Origin: Alkalimonas delamerensis
GTDB lineage: Bacteria > Pseudomonadota > Gammaproteobacteria > Enterobacterales > Alteromonadaceae
DNA length: 64,000 bases
NCBI RefSeq assembly: GCF_030717955.1
Contig: NZ_JAUZVY010000005.1
Coordinates: 124,001-188,000, forward strand
Reading direction: 5' to 3'
A program made the translations under genes and the position numbers. Position 1 is the stretch's first letter. Each line of letters opens with the position of its first letter. The notes under the pieces were generated by a model. That model was not told the DNA's origin. It made no database searches and worked only from the letters and a program-made list of their open reading frames with translations. Shown here in pieces: positions 25,199 through 34,578 of this stretch.

Positions 25199-26314
25199 TT
25201 AGGAAGCCAGCATGCGCTTGTGGGTACCAATGGACATCAGGATGCCAAAAGCAGCCAGCAGCGTGACCATGGAGGTGCCGCCATAGCTGATCAGCGGTAG
25301 CGGTACTCCAACCACCGGCAACAAGCCGGACACCATGCCAATATTAACAAAGATATAGACGAAAAAAGTCATGGTGACGCTGCCGGCGACCAGCTTGGAA
25401 AAGTTATCCTGGGCGCGGGTGGCAATCAACAAGCAACGGCCAATCACAAACAGATAAAGGCTAATCAGCACCGTGACACCCATCAGGCCGAATTCTTCAC
25501 TGAGCACCGAAAAGATAAAATCGGTGTGGCGCTCGGGCAAAAACTCCAGTTGCGACTGGGTGCCTTGCAGCCAGCCTTTGCCTTGCAAGCCGCCAGAGCC
25601 GATGGCGATTTTGGATTGAATAATATGGTAGCCTGCACCCAGTGGGTCGGTCTCCGGGTTTAAGAAGGTCAGCACCCGGCGCTTTTGGTAGTCGTGCATC
25701 ACAAAGAACCACATCACCGGCAAGAGTGCCGAAATCAAGGTGGCAATCAGCGCAATCAATCGCCAGCTCATGCCGGCCAGAAACAGCACCATAACGCCCG
25801 AGGTGGCAATCAGCAGTGCGGTGCCTAAGTCGGGTTGTTTGGCAATCAACAGGGTGGGGATCAGGCACATCACGAAACCGACCAGCAAGCGCCAGAGCCG
25901 GGGAGGCAGGCTGTGGCTGGAGATAAACCAGGCAATGGCCAGCGGCACGGCTATTTTCATGATCTCTGAGGGCTGAAAACGGATGAAGCCCAAATTCAGC
26001 CAACGCTGGGCACCTTTGCCCACCTCGCCCACCAGCAGAACGGCCACCAGCATCAGCAGACCTACCACAAAAAGCGGCAAGCCCCAGCGCTTGAAGGTTT
26101 GAGGACTGATTTGGGCAAAAATGACCATCACCGCCAGGGCTACGCCCAGACGAACCAGCTGGGCTTGCATCATGGCCTGGCTTTGACCACTGGCACTGTA
26201 GAGCACCATCAGGCCAAAGCCCATCAGTGCCAACAGACCCAGCAATAAAGGGGTGTCAATGTGAAAAATGGCCAGACCTTTGGGCCGTTGCGATTCACTG
26301 ATCACGTCGTTCAC
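25199..26314 (-). CDS. rodA: Rod shape-determining peptidoglycan glycosyltransferase RodA
   Basis: SEDS-family polymerase of the elongasome, partner of PBP2. 371 residues with about ten membrane segments. Family motifs: GKGAQRWLNLGFIRFQPSEIMK, ISSHSLPPR, the catalytic Asp region KQPDLGTALL, and PERHTDFIFSVLSEEFG and PLPLISYGGTSM near the C-terminus. GTG start; its first four bases overlap the mrdA stop. Confidence 0.96.
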   Translation of the reverse strand: MNDVISESQRPKGLAIFHIDTPLLLGLLALMGFGLMVLYSASGQSQAMMQAQLVRLGVALAVMVIFAQISPQTFKRWGLPLFVVGLLMLVAVLLVGEVGKGAQRWLNLGFIRFQPSEIMKIAVPLAIAWFISSHSLPPRLWRLLVGFVMCLIPTLLIAKQPDLGTALLIATSGVMVLFLAGMSWRLIALIATLISALLPVMWFFVMHDYQKRRVLTFLNPETDPLGAGYHIIQSKIAIGSGGLQGKGWLQGTQSQLEFLPERHTDFIFSVLSEEFGLMGVTVLISLYLFVIGRCLLIATRAQDNFSKLVAGSVTMTFFVYIFVNIGMVSGLLPVVGVPLPLISYGGTSMVTLLAAFGILMSIGTHKRMLAS

Positions 26315-28173
26315 TGGTTCACTCCGGCACTGAAGTAATAATCAAACAATTGACGGGCGATAGGGGCGGCGGTACTGCCACCGCCACCGGTATTTTCCAC
26401 CACCACTGCCACCACTATGGTTGGATCCTGTGCTGGCGCATAGCCAACGTACAATGCATTGTCGCGATGGCGTTCGTACAGCGCATCGGCATCGTATTCG
26501 GCATCCTGCGCAATGCTTACCACCTGAGCGGTGCCTGTTTTCCCCCCAGAGGTATAAGCGGCATTGCGAAAGGCGCGGAATGCGGTGCCTTCCGGGGTAC
26601 TTATGGTTTGCTCCATCGCATCCAGAATCACTTGCCAGTGATTGGCGTCTTGCACCGTCACCGCCTGGTGTCGCTGGTGTTCAACCGGGTTAAGTTGCTC
26701 CCCCAGTCGGCTGGCTTGCAACAGCTGGGGCACAATGGCGTCGCCACGATTGACCAACACAGCGGTTGTGGTTGCCAATTGCAGCGGTGTTGCGGTCCAG
26801 TAGCTTTGCCCAATGCCCAGCGATACGGTGTCACCGACGAACCAGGGCTCGTTAAAGCGGGCCTGCTTCCAACCACGGGACGGCATAATGGCGGCAGATT
26901 CTTCATGGATGTCGATGCCGGTACGTTGACCAAAACCAAAGGCAGTCATGGCATCGTTGATGGTATCAATGCCCATCCGCACCGCCATGTCGTAAAAGTA
27001 GGTGTCGTTGCTTTGGATCAGGGCACCATACACATTGACCCAGCCCTGCCCATGCCGCCGCCAGTTGCGAAAACGGCGCGAGTAGTTCGGCAGCTGGTAG
27101 TAACCAGGATCCCAAATCCGGTGACTGGGGGTGATAAAGCCCCGATCAAGCCCGGCCAGGGCTAAGTGCGGCTTGATGGTGGATGCCGGTGCATAAATGC
27201 CCTGGGTGACCCGATTGATCAGCGGTCTGTCGCGTGAATTCAGCAGGGCGTTGTAATCGCGGCTGCTGATGCCGTGCACAAAAAGATTGGGATCGTAGCC
27301 CGGGTTGCTGTAAAGCGCCAGCACGGCACCGCTGCGTGGGTCCAGCGCCACCACGGCACCGCGCAAGCCTTCCAGTGCCTGCTGAGCGGTGAGTTGCAGG
27401 CCGACGTCCAGGCTGAGGATTAAATCTTTGCCGGAAATGGCGGGCTCAGAGCGCAAGGTGCGGATCACCCGGCCGCGGTTGTTCACCTCGACCTCCTGAT
27501 AGCCGACGGTGCCATGCAACAGCTGTTCGTAGTAGCGCTCCAGCCCTATTTTGCCAATGTTGCGACTGGCAGCGTAGTTGGCGGCTAACTCCTGCTCACG
27601 CAAGCGCTGCAGATCGTTGCTGTTGATACGGCCAATGTAACCAATGGCATGGGTGAATAAATCCCCAAAGGGGTAGGTGCGGCTGAGCCGGGCCTCCAGC
27701 GTGACACCCGGAAAACGATGCTGGTTGACGGCCAGTATCGCAACTTCCTGCTCGGTCAACTGCTCTTTTAGAGCAATGCTGTTAAAGCGCCGCTGACGGC
27801 GGACATCCTGCAAAAAACTTTGTTTTTGTTCTGGGCTGATCTCGATTAATTCAGCGAGGGCGGTTAAAGTTTCTTCTAGATTGCGAACTTGCTCGGGGAT
27901 AATTTCCAGCGAGTGTACCGGGGTATTTTCTGCCAGCAAAATGCCGTTGCGATCGTAGATCAGGCCGCGGTTGGGCGCAACAGGAACCACTTTAATGCGG
28001 TTGCCTTCCGAGCGGGTTTGGTACTCGTAGTAAGAGCGCACCTGCAAATGGTACATGTTGAAAAAAATCAGCAGAAAAGCCAGCACCACCAGGCTAAAAG
28101 CCACCAAGGCACGGCGCTTAAACAGTTGCGCTTCGGCGGCATAATCCTGAATGGCTTCTCGTTGACGTCGCAT
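26311..28173 (-). CDS. mrdA: Peptidoglycan D,D-transpeptidase MrdA (PBP2)
   Basis: Crosslinks lateral-wall peptidoglycan in the elongasome. 620 residues. One N-terminal membrane anchor (about 20-42), dimerisation/pedestal domain (about 60-240), transpeptidase domain with STIK (331-334), SND (388-390) and KTG (545-547). ATG 28173 (MRRQREAIQDYA) begins 3 bases after the rlmH stop; the frame extends upstream but lies inside rlmH. Overlaps rodA by 4 bases. Confidence 0.96.
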   Translation of the reverse strand: MRRQREAIQDYAAEAQLFKRRALVAFSLVVLAFLLIFFNMYHLQVRSYYEYQTRSEGNRIKVVPVAPNRGLIYDRNGILLAENTPVHSLEIIPEQVRNLEETLTALAELIEISPEQKQSFLQDVRRQRRFNSIALKEQLTEQEVAILAVNQHRFPGVTLEARLSRTYPFGDLFTHAIGYIGRINSNDLQRLREQELAANYAASRNIGKIGLERYYEQLLHGTVGYQEVEVNNRGRVIRTLRSEPAISGKDLILSLDVGLQLTAQQALEGLRGAVVALDPRSGAVLALYSNPGYDPNLFVHGISSRDYNALLNSRDRPLINRVTQGIYAPASTIKPHLALAGLDRGFITPSHRIWDPGYYQLPNYSRRFRNWRRHGQGWVNVYGALIQSNDTYFYDMAVRMGIDTINDAMTAFGFGQRTGIDIHEESAAIMPSRGWKQARFNEPWFVGDTVSLGIGQSYWTATPLQLATTTAVLVNRGDAIVPQLLQASRLGEQLNPVEHQRHQAVTVQDANHWQVILDAMEQTISTPEGTAFRAFRNAAYTSGGKTGTAQVVSIAQDAEYDADALYERHRDNALYVGYAPAQDPTIVVAVVVENTGGGGSTAAPIARQLFDYYFSAGVNQ

Positions 28174-28175
28174 GC

Positions 28176-28646
28176 TTACTCGCGATGATAAGGGTGATTG
28201 GTGCAAATACTCCAGGCGCGGTACAGCGATTCTGCCAGCACTACCCGCACCAGTGGGTGAGGCAGGGTCAGGGCGGAGAGCGACCACTTTGCCTCACTGG
28301 CGGCAATGCATTCCGGAGCCAGCCCTTCCGGGCCACCGACCAGCAAGCAGACATCCCGGCCATCCAGCTGCCATTGACTCAACTGGCTGGCCAGGGTGGT
28401 GCTATCCCAGGCCTTGCCGGTGACTTCCAGTGTCACAATGCGGGCACCTTTGGGCACCGCCGCCAGCATTTTTTCACCTTCTTGCTGCAAAATGCGTTTG
28501 ATGTCGGCATTTTTGCCGCGCTTTTGCGCCGGTATCTCAATCAGTTCCAGTGGCAAATCTCTGGGAAAGCGACGGGCATATTCCTGATAAGCGGTCTGAA
28601 CCCAGGCCGGCATCTTGCTGCCAACAGCGATCAACAGCAATTTCAT
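28176..28646 (-). CDS. rlmH: 23S rRNA (pseudouridine1915-N3)-methyltransferase RlmH
   Basis: SPOUT-class methyltransferase acting on helix 69 in 70S ribosomes. 156 residues. MKLLLIAVGSKMP at the N-terminus, and the C-terminal trefoil knot with LLVGGPEGLAPE, ALTLPHPLVRVVLAES and a terminal NHPYHRE with the conserved tyrosine. ATG start; 37 bases after rsfS. Confidence 0.97.
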   Translation of the reverse strand: MKLLLIAVGSKMPAWVQTAYQEYARRFPRDLPLELIEIPAQKRGKNADIKRILQQEGEKMLAAVPKGARIVTLEVTGKAWDSTTLASQLSQWQLDGRDVCLLVGGPEGLAPECIAASEAKWSLSALTLPHPLVRVVLAESLYRAWSICTNHPYHRE

Positions 28647-28683
28647 CGGGCCAAGGGCCCGTTACTGCTACTGGTCATGGCGG

Positions 28684-29004
28684 TTAAGCGCTCCAGAGTT
28701 TTTCCAACTGGTAGAAGTTTCGGCTGTCATCCAGCATCACGTGCACCACCACATCGCCCAGGTCCAACAAGACCCACTCGCCCGCCTTGTCGCCTTCAAT
28801 GCCCATAATGGCAATGCCGGCCTCTTTACTGGCTAAGGCCACGTGGTCTGCAATGGATTTGGTATGGCGGTTGGATGTGCCGGAGCAAATCAGCATAAAG
28901 TCGGTGATGCTGGATTTGCCTCGCACATCCAGGGTGACGATATCGCGGCCTTTCATGTCTTCGACTTTTTGCTGCACAAAATTGAGTAATTCGCTGCTTT
29001 GCAC
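28684..29004 (-). CDS. rsfS: Ribosomal silencing factor RsfS
   Basis: Binds L14 and blocks subunit joining in starvation or stationary phase. 106 residues. Motifs DIVTLDVRGKSSITDFMLICSGTSNRH and EWVLLDLGDVVVHVM are characteristic. GTG start at 29004 supported by AAGGAAAC at 6 bases. Separated from nadD by 77 bases with no other feature. Confidence 0.95.
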   Translation of the reverse strand: MQSSELLNFVQQKVEDMKGRDIVTLDVRGKSSITDFMLICSGTSNRHTKSIADHVALASKEAGIAIMGIEGDKAGEWVLLDLGDVVVHVMLDDSRNFYQLEKLWSA

Positions 29005-29081
29005 CTTGTTTCCTTTGAAGATGGGCTAAAACTGAATTTTATCACTTTTTCGCCAGCCTTGTCCCCTCTTTGCCCAACTCT

Positions 29082-29735
29082 TTACGGGGTCCTTAACGTG
29101 TAGAGTCGATGTTGAAGGATATAGTTCCATACGGACTGCGGCAACCAATCCGGGCATTGCTGTAAACTGGGAATTTGTTGCCGCAATTCGGTGGCGGAGA
29201 TGTCCTGCAGCGCGTTGTTGAACAGCAAAATACGGCCATGACCCGGCTGCTGCAGCTCGGCGGCTGTTTGTATCTGATGCTGTTGCAACAGGGGCTGGCT
29301 AGCGGTTGAAACGGTGGCATGCTGCGGGCGCTGACAAACAATTAAATCCGCCCGCTGTAAAATATCCTGCCAGCGGTACCACCGGGTAAACTGATTAAAG
29401 GCATCCATGCCTAAAATAAAGGCCAACTGATGCTCGGGAAACTGTTGGTGCAACTGAGCCAGGCTGATGGCGCTGTACGATGGGCGTTGTTGCTGCAGCT
29501 CCAAAGGCTCCAGCGCCAGTTGGGGGTAGTCGGCAATGGCCAGTTCTACCATCTGGGCGCGCTGTGCTGCGGACACCCCTGGGCTTGCTCTGTGAGGGGG
29601 TAGGTGGCAAGGCATCAACCGGACTTGTTGCAAGCCACAGTGTTGCTGCACTTGCAAAGCGCAGTTCAGGTGGCCGTAATGGATGGGGTCAAAGGTACCA
29701 CCAAAGATACCAAGCAGTGGTTTAGCCTTGTTCAT
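29082..29735 (-). CDS. nadD: Nicotinate-nucleotide adenylyltransferase
   Basis: Adenylates nicotinate mononucleotide in NAD synthesis. 217 residues. The nucleotidyltransferase motif GIFGGTFDPIHYGH lies near the N-terminus; the C-terminal motif reads ISATELR where most family members have ISSTxIR, a conservative change. FILGMDAFNQFTRWYRW is also typical. Its start overlaps the holA 3' end by 14 bases. Confidence 0.95.
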   Translation of the reverse strand: MNKAKPLLGIFGGTFDPIHYGHLNCALQVQQHCGLQQVRLMPCHLPPHRASPGVSAAQRAQMVELAIADYPQLALEPLELQQQRPSYSAISLAQLHQQFPEHQLAFILGMDAFNQFTRWYRWQDILQRADLIVCQRPQHATVSTASQPLLQQHQIQTAAELQQPGHGRILLFNNALQDISATELRQQIPSLQQCPDWLPQSVWNYILQHRLYTLRTP

Positions 29736-30762
29736 AACGTTGCAACGAGAAGGTTTTTGGCACCGGGGCCAGAAACAGGCTGCACAGATGGGTCAATGCC
29801 AGCGGCAGCGAGATCCCCTGGCCACCTTTGTAGAGCCGGTCAAAACTGGCCAGCTCCAGCAGCAGGTACTGCAGCCAGGAGAGCGGTAATCGTTGCAAGG
29901 CTTGCAGGTACAGCGGTTGGCGTTTGGGCCAGATGCCAAGTTGCTTGAACAGCGTTGAGCGCTCTGTGGCTGGGGCCTGTTGCAGTTGCAGCAGTTGCTG
30001 CACTTCACGTTGCAGTTGCCAGCAGAGCAGGGTGGGTTCATCATCCTGACCCAGCAGGCGCTCGAGCCGGTGCATGGCCTGGACGCTCTGACCGGCCAGC
30101 AGGCTGTCGGTCAGCTGAAACACCGTGAAGCTGGATTGATCGGCCAGATAATCGGATAACACGGCTTCATCCAGCCGGCCACCGCCAAAGGTGAGCAGCA
30201 ATTTATCCAGATTTTGCCGGGCTGCCAGCAGATTACCGCTGCAATGGTGCAACAGCAACTGGCTGGCTTCGGGACTGAGTTGCAGACCCAGCTGGCGGCA
30301 CTCTTGCTGCAACCAGCGCTGGAACTGCTGATCATCCAGCGGGTAGCAACTCAGCAGCACCGTGTCTTTGGGCAGGGCTTTGATCCAGCTGAGCTTGCTG
30401 ACTTCGGCTGGGCTGCGTTCGCCGTGCAGTAGCAGCAAGGCATCGGGATGCAACAAATTAAACAGCGCTTTCAGGTTCGTGCCAATGGCGGCGCTGAATT
30501 TTTGTGCCTGGAAATCCAGCTCGACCAGCTGACGGCTGCTAAACAGCGATTGGCTTTGCAGTGCGCTGTAGACTGGCTCCCAGTCAAACTGGGGATCGAG
30601 GCGAAAGGACTGGCGTTCATCAAAGCCCTGCTGGCGGGCTTTGGCACGGATCTGATCCAAGGCCTGGTGACGCTGCATCGGCTCTTCACCAAACACCAGA
30701 TAACAGCTGGCCAGCTGCTGTTGCAGGTGCTGCGACAGCTGACTGGCATAGAGTTTGTTCAT
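29722..30762 (-). CDS. holA: DNA polymerase III subunit delta
   Basis: Wrench subunit of the clamp loader that opens the beta clamp. 346 residues, E. coli length 343. N-terminal segment QQLASCYLVFGEEPMQRHQALDQIRA and the RQLVELDF and LLLHGERSP-type strands match the family. AAA+-like but without nucleotide-binding motifs, as usual for delta. Overlaps lptE (ATGA) and nadD. Confidence 0.94.
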   Translation of the reverse strand: MNKLYASQLSQHLQQQLASCYLVFGEEPMQRHQALDQIRAKARQQGFDERQSFRLDPQFDWEPVYSALQSQSLFSSRQLVELDFQAQKFSAAIGTNLKALFNLLHPDALLLLHGERSPAEVSKLSWIKALPKDTVLLSCYPLDDQQFQRWLQQECRQLGLQLSPEASQLLLHHCSGNLLAARQNLDKLLLTFGGGRLDEAVLSDYLADQSSFTVFQLTDSLLAGQSVQAMHRLERLLGQDDEPTLLCWQLQREVQQLLQLQQAPATERSTLFKQLGIWPKRQPLYLQALQRLPLSWLQYLLLELASFDRLYKGGQGISLPLALTHLCSLFLAPVPKTFSLQRYEQG

Positions 30763-31250
30763 GCGCTTAAACGCCCCAGCTGACGCAAAATACGCTGCGC
30801 TGCCTGCTCGCGCAGTTCGGCCAGCATCAGCTCCAGCTCGCGGGCTTTGGCCAGTGCCCGGTTGGGATCGTCCTGGTAATCGCGGAACAATTCGAACTCG
30901 AAGTAATGCGCGTCCTCATCCGGCAACTGAATACGGTACTGCACCTGATAAATCAGCTCGTATTCGGCTACCTGGCCGTTGGGGAACAGCGACAAAGTGC
31001 GGCGTTCCAGGCTGTCGCGCAGCAGCACCACACTGGGGCTGTCTTTGGCCGGCTGGCTGAGCAGGGTGATCTGATGGCTTTGCAGGCGCTGGCGCAAAAT
31101 CGCCGCCAGCTCCGAATGACGCTCTGCTTCCAGATAGACACCATCAAACAGCTGCAATGGCAGCTGGCCACGCAACTGAAAACCGCAGCCAGACAGGCCC
31201 AGCATCAGCAGGGTCAGCAGGCAGGCGGTCAGTCTGGGGCAGGCCTTCAC
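30759..31250 (-). CDS. lptE: LPS-assembly lipoprotein LptE
   Basis: Plug lipoprotein of the LptD outer-membrane LPS translocon. 163 residues. Signal peptide with lipobox LSGC followed by GFQLRGQLPL, the classic LptE start, and a Leu/Arg-rich C-terminal helix. GTG start directly after the leuS stop (TAAGTG); overlaps holA by 4 bases. Same order leuS-lptE-holA as E. coli. Confidence 0.95.
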   Translation of the reverse strand: MKACPRLTACLLTLLMLGLSGCGFQLRGQLPLQLFDGVYLEAERHSELAAILRQRLQSHQITLLSQPAKDSPSVVLLRDSLERRTLSLFPNGQVAEYELIYQVQYRIQLPDEDAHYFEFELFRDYQDDPNRALAKARELELMLAELREQAAQRILRQLGRLSA

Positions 31251-33839
31251 TTAGCCCACCACCAGATTCAGCAATTTGCCCGGCACATAAATGACTTTGC
31301 GAATGCTGACGCCTTCAAGGTAGCGCTGCACATTTTCGTCGGCATTGGCTTGTGCCAACACCTGCTCCTGGTTGGCATCAGCCGCCATGGTGAGCTTGGC
31401 ACGTACCTTGCCGTTGACCTGCACCACTACCAGCTTTTCATCTTCCACCAGAGCTTGCTGGTCGACCTTGGGCCAGTTGCCTTGTTCCAGCTGGCTTTGC
31501 TGGCCAAGCTGTTGCCACAGGAATTGGCAAAGGTGAGGCGTGATGGGGTTCAGCATCTGCAGCAGCGCCAGCACAGCCTCCTGCATCACCGCTTTGTCCT
31601 GCTCGGTGTCCAGCGGTGCCTTTTGCAGCTTGTTGCTCAGCTCCATAATGGCGGCAATGGCGGTGTTAAAGGTGTAACGCCGGGCCAAGTCGTCGGTGAC
31701 CTTGGCAATGGTCTTGTGCAGCTCTCGGCGCAGTACTTTTTGCTCATTGGTCAGCTTGCTGGTATCCAGCGGCTGGCTGGGTTGCTGCTGACTGAACTGC
31801 TGCACCAGGGCATAAATACGGCGCAAGAAGCGGTGAGCGCCTTCAACCGCCGAATCGGACCACTCCAGAGTTTGCTCCGGTGGAGCGGTAAACATCATAA
31901 AGAGCCGCACGGTGTCGGCACCAAACTGTTCAATGACCTGCTGCGGGTCGATGCCGTTGTTCTTCGACTTTGACATCTTGCTCATGCCAGCCGATTGCAC
32001 CGGCTGGCCATCGCTCCGCAAGACGGCGGAGAGCACCCGGCCTTTGTCATCGCGCTCGACGTGCACGTCCTGCGGCGAGTACCAACTTTTGCTGCCGTTG
32101 TCGTGCTCGCGATAGAAAGTCTCGGCCAAAACCATGCCCTGACACAACAGGCGCTTGAACGGTTCATCGGATTGCACCAGGCCGACATCGCGCAGCAGCT
32201 TGTGGAAGAAGCGGGCATACAGCAGGTGTAAGATGGCATGCTCAATGCCGCCGATGTACTGATCGACCGGCAGCCAGTAGTTGGCTTTGGCCGGATCCAG
32301 CATCGCCTGATCGTTGTTGGGGCAGGTGTAACGGGCATAGTACCAGGACGATTCCATAAAGGTATCGAAGGTATCGGTTTCGTGAAAGGCCGTCTGGCCC
32401 TGATAGCTGGTCCTGGCCCATTCCGGGTCGGCTTTGATTGGCGATTGCACACCATCCATCACCACGTCTTCCGGCAAGCGAACCGGCAGCTGTTCGGCAG
32501 GTACCGGCACTTGGGAGCCATCGTCCAGCGTCAGCATAGGGATTGGGGTACCCCAGTAGCGCTGGCGAGACACGCCCCAATCGCGCAGCCGGTAGTTCAC
32601 TTTGACTTCACCACGGCCCAGCTCTGCCAACTTGGCGGCAATGGCACTGAAGGCTGCGGCAAAATCCAGCCCGTCGAACTCACCGGAGTTGACTAGCTTG
32701 CCTTTGTCGGTATACGCCTGTTGGCTCAAGTCCACTGTGCTGCTGTCGTCGAGCGGGGCAATGACTTGCTGCACCGGCAGTTGGTATTTGCCGGCAAATT
32801 CGTAATCGCGCTGATCATGCGCCGGCACCGACATCACGGCACCTGAGCCATAGTCCATCAACACAAAGTTGGCAACCCAAATCGGCACTTGCTGGCCGGA
32901 CAGCGGATGCAGGGCGAACAAGCCGGTGGCCATGCCCTTCTTCTCCATGGTCGCCAGCTCGGCTTCAGCGACTTTGCCGCCTTTGCACTCATCAATAAAG
33001 GCCGCCAGTGCCGGATTGGTTGCCGCCGCCTGCAGCGCCAGTGGGTGCTGAGCAGCCACCGCCATGTAGGTCACGCCATACAGGGTATCGGGTCGGGTCG
33101 TAAACACAGAGACTTGCTGCTCGGAGCCAACCACATCAAAGGTGATCTCGACCCCTTCTGAGCGGCCAATCCAGTTTTTTTGCATGGTGCGGACTTGCTC
33201 GGGCCATTCGTCCAGTTGATCCAAATCGGCCAGCAACTCTTCGGCGTAATCGGTGATTTTAATAAACCACTGCGCCAGTTCGCGCTGCTCGACCAAAGCG
33301 CCAGAGCGCCAGCCCCGGCCATCAATCACCTGCTCGTTGGCCAGTACGCACTGATCGATCGGATCCCAGTTCACCGTCGACATTTTTTTGTACACCAGGC
33401 CTTTTTCGTACAGCTTGGTAAAGAACCACTGCTCCCAGCGGTAGTATTCCGGCTGGCAGGTGGCCAGCTCGCGCGACCAGTCGTAGCCAAAGCCTAAACG
33501 CTTCAGCTGGGTGCGCATGTAGTCAATGTTTTCGTAGGTCCACTTGGCCGGTGCTGTTTTGTGGTTGATGGCGGCGTTTTCCGCCGGCAGGCCAAAAGCA
33601 TCCCAACCCATCGGCTGCATCACATTCTTGCCCTGCATGCGCTGAAAACGGCTGATCACATCGCCAATGGTGTAGTTGCGCACATGCCCCATGTGCAGTC
33701 GCCCGCTTGGATAGGGGAACATCGAGAGGCAGTAGAATTTCTCTTTGCTGTCGTCTTCGACCACCTTGAAAACCTGATCGTTCTCCCACTGCTGCTGCAA
33801 AGCAGTTTCTATCTGGTGCGGATTGTACTGTTCGTGCAT
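31251..33839 (-). CDS. leuS: Leucyl-tRNA synthetase
   Basis: Class I aminoacyl-tRNA synthetase. 862 residues. HMGH (49-52, in PYPSGRLHMGH), a CP1 editing domain with the threonine-rich VFTTRPDTLYG and the DYGSGAVMSVPAHDQRD segment, the LeuS-specific insertion, and KMSKS near residue 624 (MSKMSKSKNNG). The C-terminal anticodon-binding domain ends KVIYVPGKLLNLVV. ATG at 33839; first gene of the minus-strand block. Confidence 0.98.
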   Translation of the reverse strand: MHEQYNPHQIETALQQQWENDQVFKVVEDDSKEKFYCLSMFPYPSGRLHMGHVRNYTIGDVISRFQRMQGKNVMQPMGWDAFGLPAENAAINHKTAPAKWTYENIDYMRTQLKRLGFGYDWSRELATCQPEYYRWEQWFFTKLYEKGLVYKKMSTVNWDPIDQCVLANEQVIDGRGWRSGALVEQRELAQWFIKITDYAEELLADLDQLDEWPEQVRTMQKNWIGRSEGVEITFDVVGSEQQVSVFTTRPDTLYGVTYMAVAAQHPLALQAAATNPALAAFIDECKGGKVAEAELATMEKKGMATGLFALHPLSGQQVPIWVANFVLMDYGSGAVMSVPAHDQRDYEFAGKYQLPVQQVIAPLDDSSTVDLSQQAYTDKGKLVNSGEFDGLDFAAAFSAIAAKLAELGRGEVKVNYRLRDWGVSRQRYWGTPIPMLTLDDGSQVPVPAEQLPVRLPEDVVMDGVQSPIKADPEWARTSYQGQTAFHETDTFDTFMESSWYYARYTCPNNDQAMLDPAKANYWLPVDQYIGGIEHAILHLLYARFFHKLLRDVGLVQSDEPFKRLLCQGMVLAETFYREHDNGSKSWYSPQDVHVERDDKGRVLSAVLRSDGQPVQSAGMSKMSKSKNNGIDPQQVIEQFGADTVRLFMMFTAPPEQTLEWSDSAVEGAHRFLRRIYALVQQFSQQQPSQPLDTSKLTNEQKVLRRELHKTIAKVTDDLARRYTFNTAIAAIMELSNKLQKAPLDTEQDKAVMQEAVLALLQMLNPITPHLCQFLWQQLGQQSQLEQGNWPKVDQQALVEDEKLVVVQVNGKVRAKLTMAADANQEQVLAQANADENVQRYLEGVSIRKVIYVPGKLLNLVVG

Positions 33840-33923
33840 TAACGTCTTCCAAACTAAGCATCAAAAAGGGGCTCTCAGCCACCGGTTCGGCAGGGTGTGT
33901 GAGGGCGCGGAAAAATTCGCTAT

Positions 33924-33952
33924 AGGATACCGCAGCCACCGGCTGACAACAA
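33924..33952 (-). promoter_or_regulatory. Possible leuS promoter
   Basis: On the minus strand TTGTTG (33947-33952), 17-base spacer, TATCCT (33924-33929). About 85 bases before the leuS ATG. Confidence 0.4.
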
Positions 33953-33966
33953 CTTGAAAACAGCTT

Positions 33967-33975
33967 TGCTATACT
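33967..33975 (+). promoter_or_regulatory. Extended -10 promoter for ybeL-like gene
   Basis: TGCTATACT: a TATACT -10 (33970-33975) with a TG one base upstream. No good -35 at normal spacing, as is common for extended -10 promoters. Lies 30 bases before the start codon. Confidence 0.5.
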
Positions 33976-34004
33976 GGTGATTACAGCCGTTGTCAGGAGG
34001 AAGT

Positions 34005-34475
34005 ATGGATCTGAAAAAGAAGTACCAGACGTGGTTAACGCAATTGACCGAGATGCTTAGCAGTGCCGAGAAAGAGTCGGTGGAGCAATTGATGGCGTTG
34101 AACGAGGATATCCGGGCCTATTTTCAGGCCGGGAAAGATTTAACCGCGCATGAAACCCGGCTGTTTGTCGAAACCCTAAAACGGCAGTGGCAGGAGGCCG
34201 ACCCCGATGCGGGCGAAGAGCAGCCATCGCTCTGGCCCGAAGCCTTGTGGTACGAGTTGGCCCAGATCACCGATCGCAGTCAGGTCGAGTGGCAGGAAAT
34301 TTTGGAAGACTTTCGCCACAAAGGCGTCTACTTTCAAGGCGAGCGCGTTGGCATGGGCTGTTATCGCTGTGAGGAGTGCGGTGAACGGGCCAATTACTAC
34401 CACCCGGCTGAATTGTTGGCCTGCAGTCAGTGCGGTGGGGTGCGCTTTAACCGCGAAGGGGTGCCGCTCGATTAA
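34005..34475 (+). CDS. YbeL-like zinc ribbon-containing protein (DUF1451)
   Basis: 156-residue soluble protein. The N-terminal half is helical and charged; the C-terminus carries two CxxC pairs (CYRCEECGE and ACSQCGG) forming a zinc ribbon. E. coli YbeL, of unknown role, sits near leuS and has the same layout. ATG 34005 (MDLKKKYQ) follows AGGAGG by 4 bases. Divergent from leuS. Confidence 0.88.
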   Translation: MDLKKKYQTWLTQLTEMLSSAEKESVEQLMALNEDIRAYFQAGKDLTAHETRLFVETLKRQWQEADPDAGEEQPSLWPEALWYELAQITDRSQVEWQEILEDFRHKGVYFQGERVGMGCYRCEECGERANYYHPAELLACSQCGGVRFNREGVPLD

Positions 34476-34532
34476 AGTACCGACCCAGGCTTGCGGCCAG
34501 AAATTCACTGGTCGCCGAAAGGTGGCTGTGCG

Positions 34533-34538
34533 TATAAT
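34533..34538 (+). promoter_or_regulatory. -10 box upstream of Lon-like gene
   Basis: Perfect TATAAT, 40 bases before the start codon; no clear -35 is seen. Confidence 0.45.
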
Positions 34539-34578
34539 AGCTTTTTTCGCATGAACCTCATGGATTGCAAGGACTTTC

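Noticed and set aside
30906..31973. 355-codon plus-strand frame opposite lptE and leuS
   Set aside because: Shadow frame rich in Leu/Gln/His from complementing leuS; no domain.
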